A stretch of DNA of 13,470 nucleotides from the NCBI GenBank assembly GCA_023444445.1, contig JAEXMK010000019.1, positions 1 through 13,470 on the forward strand, read 5' to 3'. Shown one piece after another: positions 1-6,450 of the stretch. This DNA comes from Pseudomonadota bacterium. Lineage in GTDB: Bacteria; Pseudomonadota; Alphaproteobacteria; Rhizobiales; Rhizobiaceae. Made by a program: the position numbers and the translations under genes. The notes beneath the pieces were generated by a model. That model was not told the origin of the DNA and made no database searches. It worked only from the letters and a program-made list of their open reading frames with translations. The number at the start of each line of letters is the position of its first letter. The first letter of the stretch is position 1.

Positions 1-11
1 AAGAGCTAAAC

Positions 12-1289
12 TTGTTTACTGAAATTATGATCGTGGTCCTGCTCACCGTATTGAACGGTGTGCTTGCCATGTCCGAGCTTGCCGTTGTCTCCTCCAGACC
101 GGCGAGGCTCAAGGTGCTTGCCGCGCAGGGCAGCAGGGGCGCCACCATGGCGCTCGGCCTTTCCGAAAATCCCGGACGCTTTCTTTCCACGGTGCAGATC
201 GGCATCACGCTGGTCGGCGTTCTGTCCGGTGCGTTTTCCGGCGCCACGCTTGGCGCCCGGTTCACCGCATGGCTTATGGAGCAGGGCGTTCACGACCGTG
301 CCGCCGATGCAATCGGTGTCGGCTCGGTCGTCATTGCCATCACTTATCTCTCGCTGATTGTCGGCGAGCTGGTGCCCAAGCAGATCGCTCTGCGCGATCC
401 TGAAAAGATTGCCGCCCGTGTCGCGCCAACCATGGTGATGCTTTCGCGGGTCGGCGCGCCGCTGGTGTGGCTGCTGGATAAATCCGGTAAGGTCGTCCTC
501 GCCCTTCTTGGCCATAGCGGTGAGTCCAACGCCTCGGTGACGGACGATGAAATCCGCACTGTTCTCGCCGAGGCCCATAGCGCCGGCGTGATCGAGACCG
601 AGGAATCGGCGATGATCACCAGCGTCATGCGTCTTGCCGACCGCAATGCGCGTGGCCTGATGACGCCGCGTCGCGATGTGGAAGTGGTCGATATCGAAGA
701 CAGCGCGGAGGAAATCCGTGAGCAGCTGCGCCAGACGCAGCGCTCGCGCCTGCCGGTGCGCAACGGTGCTTCGGATGAAATTCTGGGCGTGCTGTTCGCC
801 AAGGACGCCTTTGATGCTCTTGCTTCCGGCAAGGAGCTGGATGTCCGTGAGCTTCTGCGCGAGGTTCCCGTTGTCTCGGATCTGACGAGCGCGGTGGATG
901 TCATCCAGTCGCTACGCCGCTCCACCGTGCACATGGTGCTGGTCTATGACGAATATGGTCATTTCGAAGGTATCGTCAGCTCCGGCGACGTTCTTGAGGC
1001 CATCACCGGCGCGTTCCAGGAAGACAATGACGAAGAACCTGCTATGGTCGAGCGCGACGACGGTTCGTTCCTCGTCGCCGGCTGGATGCCGGCCGATGAA
1101 TTTGCCTATCGCATGGGATTCCAGATCGACGAGGATGCCGAGTTCGAGACCGTTGCCGGTCTGGTGCTCGATGAATTCCGCCGCCTGCCGGAGCTGGGTG
1201 AACATGTCACCCGCAACGGCTGGCGTTTCGAAGTCATCGACCTCGATGGCCACCGTATCGACAAGGTGCTTGTGAGCCGAGCCGCCTGA
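12..1289 (+). CDS. CNNM/CorC-family (HlyC-like) membrane protein with CBS pair
   Basis: Integral inner-membrane protein of the family often annotated as hemolysin or CorC, whose members are linked to Mg2+/Co2+ or other cation export; the substrate here is unknown. In 425 residues I see a DUF21 membrane domain (about residues 1-195). It has hydrophobic segments near 4-24, 60-82, 102-123 and 135-157, the typical early sequence NGVLAMSELAVVSSR, and GELVPKQIAL at 118-127. Two CBS repeats follow (about 215-335, containing the usual LMTPR at 216-220 and YDEYGHFEGIVS). A C-terminal CorC/HlyC domain (about 345-422) includes the typical TVAGLVLDEF. The start is taken as TTG at 12, with AAGAG six bases upstream. 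No in-frame stop precedes it inside the window, so a start further upstream or at ATG 27 is possible. The stop overlaps the next start by one base (TGATG), suggesting co-translation. Confidence 0.9.
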   Translation: MFTEIMIVVLLTVLNGVLAMSELAVVSSRPARLKVLAAQGSRGATMALGLSENPGRFLSTVQIGITLVGVLSGAFSGATLGARFTAWLMEQGVHDRAADAIGVGSVVIAITYLSLIVGELVPKQIALRDPEKIAARVAPTMVMLSRVGAPLVWLLDKSGKVVLALLGHSGESNASVTDDEIRTVLAEAHSAGVIETEESAMITSVMRLADRNARGLMTPRRDVEVVDIEDSAEEIREQLRQTQRSRLPVRNGASDEILGVLFAKDAFDALASGKELDVRELLREVPVVSDLTSAVDVIQSLRRSTVHMVLVYDEYGHFEGIVSSGDVLEAITGAFQEDNDEEPAMVERDDGSFLVAGWMPADEFAYRMGFQIDEDAEFETVAGLVLDEFRRLPELGEHVTRNGWRFEVIDLDGHRIDKVLVSRAA

Positions 1290-1906
1290 TGCAGGGCGAT
1301 GCAACGGAAAAAGCAAGATTGCGCGGCGAAAGGCTCGCCGCGCGTGACGCATTGCCGCCAGCCGAGCGGCAGAAGAAGAGCTTGTCGATGACGGCGCACG
1401 GTGCCTCCGGCATTCCTTTTGGGCCAGGCACCGTCATTTCCGGTTTCATGCCCATCCGTTCAGAGGCTGATACAAGGCCTCTGATGGAGGCATTGCGTGC
1501 AAGGGGCGGGCGTCTCGCCCTTCCCGTGGTGCTCGACGGTGAAACGATCGTTTTTCGGGCCTTCGAAGCGGATACGCCACTGGTGAAGACCGGTTTCGGC
1601 ACGACCGGCCCGAGCGAGGATGCGGACGTTGTTGATCCGGACATTCTGCTTGTGCCCCTTTCCGTCTTTGATGGCGCGGGGCAGCGCGTCGGTTATGGTG
1701 CGGGTCACTATGACCGCGCTATTGCGAGACTACACGCCAAGGGCCGTCAGCCCGTCCTCATAGGCGTCGCCTTTGATTGCCAGGAAGTGCCATCCGTCCC
1801 GGCGGAGCCGCATGACGTGCCGCTCCACGCCATTCTGACGGAAAGCGGTCTACGCTGGTTTTCTGCCCCGTCATCGATCTCCGATGGTGGGCAAAAGGCG
1901 CTTTAG
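1289..1906 (+). CDS. 5-formyltetrahydrofolate cyclo-ligase
   Basis: Cytosolic enzyme converting 5-formyl-THF plus ATP to 5,10-methenyl-THF, a step in one-carbon folate metabolism. The 205-residue length is usual for the family. The N-terminal basic segment (KARLRGERLAARDAL) and the PIRSEADTRPLM segment, near residue 55, match the substrate and ATP side. The signature GYGAGHYDR (135-143) corresponds to the usual GYGGGYYDR, with Ala and His replacing Gly and Tyr at two places. The segment DILLVPLSVFD just before it is also typical. The ATG shares its A with the TGA of the preceding membrane-protein gene, so translation is probably coupled. In many proteobacteria this gene lies beside the 6S RNA gene; no 6S RNA is visible inside this window. 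Confidence 0.93.
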   Translation: MQGDATEKARLRGERLAARDALPPAERQKKSLSMTAHGASGIPFGPGTVISGFMPIRSEADTRPLMEALRARGGRLALPVVLDGETIVFRAFEADTPLVKTGFGTTGPSEDADVVDPDILLVPLSVFDGAGQRVGYGAGHYDRAIARLHAKGRQPVLIGVAFDCQEVPSVPAEPHDVPLHAILTESGLRWFSAPSSISDGGQKAL

Positions 1907-1979
1907 CACTTTTTAAAAGATGGATTACCCGCTAGAGGGGACGGAATTTTTAAAACATGCGCAAGATCGGGGCGGGTGA
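1907..1979 (+). promoter_or_regulatory. Leader of the YmdB-type gene with repeated T5A4 elements
   Basis: This 73-base gap between the cyclo-ligase and metallophosphoesterase genes holds two copies of TTTTTAAAA, at 1910-1918 and 1947-1955, 37 bases apart. Each is followed by a purine or C and then ATG. Each contains the self-complementary TTTTAAAA. A G-rich stretch (about 1969-1975) lies just ahead of the ATG at 1980 and may act as the ribosome binding site. I cannot define a convincing -35/-10 pair. The AT-rich repeats could be an UP-like element or a regulator site, or chance. Confidence 0.3.
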
Positions 1980-2804
1980 ATGAGGCTTCTTTTTCTCGGA
2001 GACATGGTTGGCAAGACCGGACGCACGGCTGTCTGGGAGCGATTGCCGGGGCTGATTTCCGATCTGAAGCTCGATTTCGTCATCGTCAACGGTGAAAACG
2101 CCGCCGGCGGTTTCGGTATTACCGAGGATATCTATCTCGAAACCATCAATGCCGGTGCCGATGTGGTGACGACAGGCAACCATGTCTGGGATCAGAAGGA
2201 GGCTGTCTCCTTCTGCGAGCGCCACGACCAGTTCCTGCGGCCGGCGAATTATCCCGAGGGTACACCCGGTAAGGGCTCGGGCATGTTTTATGCCCGCAAT
2301 GGGGCACGTATCCTCGTCGCCAACATCATGGGCCGGGTGTTTATGCATCCGGAATTGGACGATCCCTTCAAGTCGGCGGAAACAATTCTTGCCGCCTGCC
2401 CGCTGAAGGAACAGGCCGACGCCATCATCTTCGATTTCCATGCCGAGGCGACCAGCGAAAAGCAGTGTTTCGGCCATTTCGTCGATGGCCGTGCGAGCTT
2501 CGTCGTCGGCACCCATACCCATGTCCCGACGGCCGACGCGCAGATATTGAATGGCGGCACGGCCTATATGTCTGACGCTGGCATGTGCGGTGACTATGAC
2601 AGTTCGCTTGGCATGGAGAAGGAAGAGCCGATCAACCGCTTCATTTCCAAAATGCCGAAAGGCCGCTTCGAGGCTGCGAGCGGGCCCGCGACGATCTGCG
2701 GCGTTGGCGTTGAAATTTCCGACCGTACCGGGCTTGCCGAAAAGATTGCGCCGCTGCGCATCGGTCCGCGGCTTTCGGAAACGCTGCCTTCCTTCTGGGC
2801 GTAA
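1980..2804 (+). CDS. YmdB-family metallophosphoesterase (TIGR00282 type)
   Basis: Cytosolic dinuclear-metal phosphoesterase related to Bacillus YmdB, which hydrolyses 2',3'-cyclic nucleotides; the physiological substrate in alphaproteobacteria is not known to me. The 274 residues carry the full metal set: GDMVGKTGR (D8), VNGENAAGGFGIT (N38, E39), TGNHVWDQ (N67, H68), DFHAEATSEK (H154) and GTHTHVPTAD (H179, H181). The length matches the family. It follows the folate cyclo-ligase gene by 73 bases on the same strand. The two are frequent neighbours in alphaproteobacteria, though a functional link is inference. The start is ATG 1980, preceded by a G-rich ribosome binding site. Confidence 0.93.
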   Translation: MRLLFLGDMVGKTGRTAVWERLPGLISDLKLDFVIVNGENAAGGFGITEDIYLETINAGADVVTTGNHVWDQKEAVSFCERHDQFLRPANYPEGTPGKGSGMFYARNGARILVANIMGRVFMHPELDDPFKSAETILAACPLKEQADAIIFDFHAEATSEKQCFGHFVDGRASFVVGTHTHVPTADAQILNGGTAYMSDAGMCGDYDSSLGMEKEEPINRFISKMPKGRFEAASGPATICGVGVEISDRTGLAEKIAPLRIGPRLSETLPSFWA

Positions 2805-2919
2805 CTTCTGCGGTGAGCGTTCACAATGACGAGAGTCTGAGCTTTCCGACCGTCTTGTAACTGGACGCCTCGCAAAACCTGCCTCATCCTCTCAACCTTC
2901 GCAAGTTCAGGGGAGTGGC
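2805..2919 (+). other. Gap before the MBL-fold gene
   Basis: These 115 bases hold no gene and no clear terminator hairpin. A strong ribosome binding site, AGGGGAG at 2909-2915, precedes two consecutive ATG codons (2920 and 2923). Its spacing of four bases to the first ATG and seven to the second makes the second ATG slightly the better start. Confidence 0.5.
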
Positions 2920-3765
2920 ATGATGCTGCGCGTGCTAATGCTTGCAATGACAGGGCTGATCGCCTGTGCGGGAGCCGCCTTTTCCCAGTCGGCAAGCCGG
3001 CCACCCGTCAGCCAGTGCCAGGCGATTGCCCGAAATATTCCCGGGGTCATGTTCGCGAGCTTCAATACGCCTGGCGTCCAGCTGGCGCAGGCGGCGGCGA
3101 AGAAGGAAGAGGTGAAGATCAGCTTCATCGGCCATTCCACCTACCTTATCGAAAGTCCTGATGGCGTGACGATCGCCACCGACTATAACGGCGTCTACCG
3201 TCCGCCCGTCACGCCGACCGTGGTAACGATGAACCGGGCGCATTCCACCCATTTCACCCTCAGTCCGGACCCGGCCATTCAATATGTGCTGCATGGCTGG
3301 AGTGACACGCCAGGGGAAAAGGCCGAGCACAGGGTGCTGGTAGGCGATGTCTATATTCGCAATGTCGCGACCGATATCCGCAACCGCTGGGGCGATTACG
3401 AATCCTTCCAGGAAAACGGCAATTCCATCTTCATCTTCGAAGTGGCGGGGCTTTGCATCGGCCACCTCGGTCATCTGCACCATGAGTTGACGGACACGCA
3501 TTATGCCGAAATAGGCCGCCTGGATGTGTTGATGGTGCCGGTGGATGGCGGTCTGACCATGGGGGCAGACAGCATGAGCAGGGTGGTAAAACGCCTGCGC
3601 TCCGCGCTGATCCTGCCAATGCACAGGACCGGGCCGCCGCTTGAGCAGTTTCTGACGATGTTCGGGAAGAGTTTTCAGATCGCCTACGCCACGGAGCCGG
3701 TGATCCGTGTCTCGATGAGAAACCTTCCCCGCCAGCCGCAGATACTGGTGCCGAAAGGCATGTAG
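2920..3765 (+). CDS. Exported MBL-fold (UlaG-like) metallohydrolase with atypical metal motif
   Basis: Predicted secreted or periplasmic member of the broad COG2220/UlaG-like metallo-beta-lactamase fold; substrate unknown. Residues 1-23 form a signal peptide (short basic start, hydrophobic core LMLAMTGLIACAGAA, likely cleavage after AFS or SQS). The fold opens with ISFIGHSTYLIESPDGVTIA (67-86), matching the typical GHAT/LIE strand pair. GHLGHLHHEL (181-190), PVDGG (207-211) and LPMH (232-235) match later metal-binding loops. Where the family normally has HxHxDH, this protein has MNRAHSTHFT (104-113), with only two histidines in HSTH and no Asp-His. Either it belongs to a subfamily with altered metal binding or activity is reduced. 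It stands alone between a plus-strand neighbour and a convergent gene. Confidence 0.82.
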   Translation: MMLRVLMLAMTGLIACAGAAFSQSASRPPVSQCQAIARNIPGVMFASFNTPGVQLAQAAAKKEEVKISFIGHSTYLIESPDGVTIATDYNGVYRPPVTPTVVTMNRAHSTHFTLSPDPAIQYVLHGWSDTPGEKAEHRVLVGDVYIRNVATDIRNRWGDYESFQENGNSIFIFEVAGLCIGHLGHLHHELTDTHYAEIGRLDVLMVPVDGGLTMGADSMSRVVKRLRSALILPMHRTGPPLEQFLTMFGKSFQIAYATEPVIRVSMRNLPRQPQILVPKGM

Positions 3766-3801
3766 CTTATGGCGGGCGGGGAAGGCCGGGGGAGCTGTTA
3801 A

Positions 3802-4305
3802 TCAGGCAAAGGTGAGGTGCTGTCGCACGCCTACATCAGGCGTCTTGTCATCCGACATATTCGCCTTGGCGATTTCCCAGCCGAATTTCAGCGTGCTGTC
3901 GGTCGAGGCCCAGATGTCGGCATCATCGACGTGAAGGGCCAGCATCGTCAGCTGCGGATCGCTTTTGCCGTGCTCGTACCAGGCGGCGGTGACGGAATTC
4001 CAGTATTCGTCGATCTTCGCCCGGTCGTCCCGCGCCTCCAGAATGCCGGAGAGGCTGGCGTGGTAATCATGGTCCTTGCCGACGAGGCAGAAGTGCGCCC
4101 GTGAGCCTGACTTCAGCGACTTTACGAGATCGGTATCCTTTTTGGAGAAAAACCATATGGTGTTGGTCTTCGGGTCAGCATGGGGTGCCATGGGCTGCAT
4201 GTGGTTATGCAGGCCTTCCAGACCGAGCATGCCGGCATGGACGGAATTGATCTCGTCCCAGAGCTGGCGGGCCGGGGCTTCTTTTGCTTCAGTCAGGCTG
4301 ACCAT
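3802..4305 (-). CDS. Pyridoxamine 5'-phosphate oxidase-fold general stress protein (COG3871)
   Basis: Small split-barrel flavin-binding family protein, related to Bacillus general stress protein 26; usually FMN-binding, with reaction unassigned. The 167 residues show the barrel pattern [20 protein letters not shown] (37-56), with two strands. Next come [16 protein letters not shown] (60-75), [15 protein letters not shown] (80-94) with a Gly-containing turn, then [18 protein letters not shown], a helix/loop typical of this subgroup, and [20 protein letters not shown] near the C-terminus. The start is well supported: reading the minus strand, AAGGAGAAAA lies immediately before the ATG at 4305. 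It converges with the MBL-fold gene across 36 bases without an obvious hairpin, and diverges from yebC across a 199-base promoter region. Confidence 0.88.
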   Translation of the reverse strand: MVSLTEAKEAPARQLWDEINSVHAGMLGLEGLHNHMQPMAPHADPKTNTIWFFSKKDTDLVKSLKSGSRAHFCLVGKDHDYHASLSGILEARDDRAKIDEYWNSVTAAWYEHGKSDPQLTMLALHVDDADIWASTDSTLKFGWEIAKANMSDDKTPDVGVRQHLTFA

Positions 4306-4504
4306 ATGTTTTCTCCTTCCGGTTTCTTTTGCTGCGACGGAGAGAAATCCATGCCCTCATATGCCGCGTTCATGGTCAAAACGAGGAGCGGTTAAATCAG
4401 TTCCTTCTGTTGTTGCGGCAATAGAAAGTGCTTGCGGGCTTGAATGGCGCGCCTATCGCACTTATAAGGCCCGCAATCTCCAAATTAAGACAATCGGGTT
4501 TTCC
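4306..4504. promoter_or_regulatory. Divergent promoter region between stress protein and yebC, with long dyad
   Basis: This is a 199-base non-coding gap. It contains the perfect 8-base inverted repeat TTGCGGGC (4432-4439) / GCCCGCAA (4469-4476) with a 29-base spacer. An interleaved 6-base pair AAGTGC (4426-4431) / GCACTT (4458-4463) overlaps it. Inside the spacer lies a possible sigma-70 promoter for yebC: TTGAAT (4440-4445), 16 bases, TTATAA (4462-4467). The palindrome GGCGCGCC (4446-4453) is also in the spacer. The dyads are seen; promoter and operator roles are inference. Confidence 0.4.
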
Positions 4505-5251
4505 ATGGCTGGTCATTCACAGTTCAAGAACATCATGCACCGCAAGGGCAAGCAGGACTCCGTTCGGTCCAAAATGTTTTCCAAGCTTGCGCGTGAAATC
4601 ACCGTTGCGGCGAAGGCGGGCATGCCCGACCCGGCCATGAACGCGCGCCTGCGTTTGGCGATCCAGAACGCCAAGGCTCAGTCCATGCCGAAGGACAATA
4701 TCGAGCGCGCCATCAAAAAGGCTTCCGGTGCAGACAGCGAAAACTACGATGAGGTCCGTTATGAGGGTTACGGCCCGGGCGGCGTTGCTGTCGTTGTCGA
4801 AGCCCTGACCGACAACCGCAACCGCACAGCTTCCAACGTGCGCTCCATCTTCACCAAGGCTGGCGGCGCTCTCGGCGAAACCGGTTCAGTGTCCTTCTCC
4901 TTCGATCGCGTTGGCGAAATCACCTATAAGGCCCAAGTCGGCGATGCCGACAAGGTTATGGAAGCGGCCATCGAAGCGGGTGCTGACGATGTCGAATCGT
5001 CCGAAGACGGCCACACCATCATCTGCGGTTTCGAAGCCATGAACGAGGTTTCCAAGGCGCTGGAAGGCGTGCTCGGCGAAGCTGAAAGCGTCAAGGCCAT
5101 CTGGAAGCCGCAAAACACGGTGCCGGTGGATGAAGAAAAGGCGCAGTCGCTGATGAAGCTCATCGACAATCTCGAAGATGATGACGACGTGCAGAGCGTC
5201 TATTCCAACTTCGAAGTTTCCGAAGAAATTCTCGCCAAGCTTTCCGCCTGA
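4505..5251 (+). CDS. yebC: YebC/PmpR-family protein (YebC)
   Basis: Cytosolic YebC/TACO1-family protein, described in different bacteria as a transcription regulator or as a factor easing translation of difficult (for example proline-rich) sequences. The start at ATG 4505 gives 248 residues, the normal length, opening with the hallmark [17 protein letters not shown]. Other family blocks are [39 protein letters not shown] with an acid-rich surface, and the C-terminal [20 protein letters not shown] with VYSNFEV. The frame stays open upstream for 143 more codons, but that stretch is antisense to the stress-protein gene and not YebC-like. In many bacteria yebC lies directly upstream of ruvC; here two minus-strand genes separate them. 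It ends at a strong terminator. Confidence 0.97.
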   Translation: MAGHSQFKNIMHRKGKQDSVRSKMFSKLAREITVAAKAGMPDPAMNARLRLAIQNAKAQSMPKDNIERAIKKASGADSENYDEVRYEGYGPGGVAVVVEALTDNRNRTASNVRSIFTKAGGALGETGSVSFSFDRVGEITYKAQVGDADKVMEAAIEAGADDVESSEDGHTIICGFEAMNEVSKALEGVLGEAESVKAIWKPQNTVPVDEEKAQSLMKLIDNLEDDDDVQSVYSNFEVSEEILAKLSA

Positions 5252-5264
5252 CGTTTCATGTTTC

Positions 5265-5304
5265 AAAAAAAGCCCCGGTAGCAATCCGCTCCGGGGCTTT
5301 TTGT
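5265..5304. terminator. Bidirectional intrinsic terminator between yebC and the oxidoreductase
   Basis: The perfect stem GCCCCGG (5272-5278) / CCGGGGC (5291-5297) with a 12-base loop is flanked by seven A on the left and TTTTTGTTT on the right. It therefore gives a hairpin plus T-tract on both strands. Extra A-T pairs extend the stem by five. It sits between the yebC stop (5251) and the minus-strand stop at 5305, so it can end both convergent transcripts. Confidence 0.93.
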
Positions 5305-6306
5305 TTAGGCGGCCTTCTTTATGGCGGTCCGCACATCAGCGAAAATTTCCACGGAACGAAGCCGCTTTTCGATGTCGTGGATCGGCATCGAGACGATCAG
5401 CTCATCCGCCTGGGTTTCCGCGAGGAACCCGTCAAGGTGGCGCTCGATGGTCTGGGGTGAACCTACGGCGGCGAAACGCAGGGTGTGTTCGACCGAGAAA
5501 CGTTCCATCTCGTTCCAGTAATCGTCCATGCTGTGCACCGGTTTCGGAAACGGCGTGCGCACATTGCGGCGCAAATTGACGAATTGCTGCTGCGATGAGG
5601 TGAAGAGATGCTGCGCCTCCTCATCCGTCTCGGCGCCGACACCCATGACACCCACCATCACATAGGGCTTGTCCAGCACCTCGGAGGGCTGGAAACGCTC
5701 GCGATAGATATGGATTGCCTCCATCAGCATGTCAGGGGCGAAATGCGAGGCGAAGGAATAGGGCAGGCCGAGCGCTGCGGCGAGGTGCGCACTGTAGGTG
5801 CTTGAGCCTAGCAGCCAGATCGGCACGTTTGAATTCATGCCCGGCACGGCGAGGATCGCCTGATCTGGCTGCGGTGGGCCAAGGTAACGCTGGAGTTCGA
5901 CGATGTCGTGCGGGAAGTTTTCCGCGCCGGCATCCAGGTTGCGGCGAAGCGCCCGCGCCGTGCGCATGTCGGTTCCGGGAGCACGGCCAAGACCGAGATC
6001 AACGCGGCCGGGCAGAAGGGCTGCGAGCGTGCCGAACTGCTCGGCAATGACCAGCGGCGAGTGATTGGGCAGCATGATGCCGCCCGAACCGACGCGGATA
6101 TGTTTCGTGGCGGCACCCACATGGGCGATGACAAGCGAGGTTGCGGCGCTGGCAATGCCAGGCATACCGTGATGTTCCGCCAGCCAGATGCGGTTATAGC
6201 CGTGTTCTTCAGCCTTGATCGCCATGCGGCGGGAATTTTCGAGCGCCGCGCTGACGCTCTCGCCTTCGCCGATCGGCGAAAGGTCGAGAATGGAAAAGGG
6301 GATCAT
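5305..6306 (-). CDS. LLM class flavin-dependent oxidoreductase (luciferase-like, YhbW type)
   Basis: Cytosolic luciferase-like TIM-barrel protein expected to use FMNH2 or F420; in this bacterial group FMN is more likely. The substrate cannot be told from sequence. The 333 residues match the MsnO8/YhbW-like subgroup: [12 protein letters not shown] at the start, IWLAEHHG (40-47), [20 protein letters not shown] (72-91), [14 protein letters not shown] (100-113), [16 protein letters not shown] (162-177) and VGSPQTI (281-287) near the end. The start at 6306 has a good ribosome binding site (AGGAG on the minus strand, 6313-6317 region). Two dyads lie just upstream, one overlapping the ribosome binding site. 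The chemoreceptor gene upstream on the same strand is separated by a terminator, so this gene probably has its own promoter. Confidence 0.93.
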   Translation of the reverse strand: MIPFSILDLSPIGEGESVSAALENSRRMAIKAEEHGYNRIWLAEHHGMPGIASAATSLVIAHVGAATKHIRVGSGGIMLPNHSPLVIAEQFGTLAALLPGRVDLGLGRAPGTDMRTARALRRNLDAGAENFPHDIVELQRYLGPPQPDQAILAVPGMNSNVPIWLLGSSTYSAHLAAALGLPYSFASHFAPDMLMEAIHIYRERFQPSEVLDKPYVMVGVMGVGAETDEEAQHLFTSSQQQFVNLRRNVRTPFPKPVHSMDDYWNEMERFSVEHTLRFAAVGSPQTIERHLDGFLAETQADELIVSMPIHDIEKRLRSVEIFADVRTAIKKAA

Positions 6307-6317
6307 CGGACGCTCCT

Positions 6318-6339
6318 GCAGAAATTAAGTCGTTTCTGC
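6318..6339 (-). promoter_or_regulatory. Inverted repeat next to the oxidoreductase ribosome binding site
   Basis: Perfect 7-base arms GCAGAAA (6318-6324) and TTTCTGC (6333-6339) flank an 8-base spacer. On the minus-strand mRNA the hairpin ends immediately before the AGGAG ribosome binding site. It could act as a repressor operator or as an RNA hairpin affecting initiation; neither is proven. Confidence 0.45.
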
Positions 6340-6346
6340 GGATGTA

Positions 6347-6358
6347 AGACAAATGTCT
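6347..6358. promoter_or_regulatory. Palindrome AGACA-AA-TGTCT upstream of the oxidoreductase
   Basis: Perfect 5-base arms flank a 2-base centre; the outer bases GTAA (6344-6347) and TTAC (6363-6366) add a looser symmetry. The position, about 40 bases before the start codon, suits a dimeric regulator site (for example HxlR/MarR/TetR type), which is inference. No regulator gene lies next to it. Confidence 0.4.
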
Positions 6359-6398
6359 CGATTTACCAGAGAAGTCGCGTAGAATTGAAGGATGGTTC

Positions 6399-6436
6399 AA
6401 AAAAATTGGGGCCTCCGAAGAGGCCCCGATTTTTGC
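6399..6436 (-). terminator. Intrinsic terminator of the chemoreceptor gene, UUCG tetraloop
   Basis: Read on the minus strand, the 8-base stem GGGGCCTC / GAGGCCCC closes a TTCG tetraloop, the exceptionally stable C(UUCG)G type, and is followed by AATTTTTTTG. Plus-strand arms are 6408-6414 and 6421-6427, with C/G closing pair inside. It lies 15-50 bases past the chemoreceptor stop. The plus-strand copy also has a T-tract (6430-6434), so some bidirectional activity is possible. Confidence 0.95.
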
Positions 6437-6450
6437 CGTGCGCTTGCAGC

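Noticed and set aside
2935..3624. 229-codon minus-strand frame over the MBL-fold gene
   Set aside because: His/Arg-rich shadow translation; the plus-strand frame has a signal peptide and a clear fold.
3766..3801. Possible terminator between the convergent MBL-fold and stress-protein genes
   Set aside because: The G-rich stretch has no perfect stem with a T-tract on either strand.
4076..4504. 143-codon N-terminal extension of the yebC frame
   Set aside because: It runs antisense through the stress-protein gene and promoter. YebC proteins begin at MAGHSQFKN, which matches ATG 4505.
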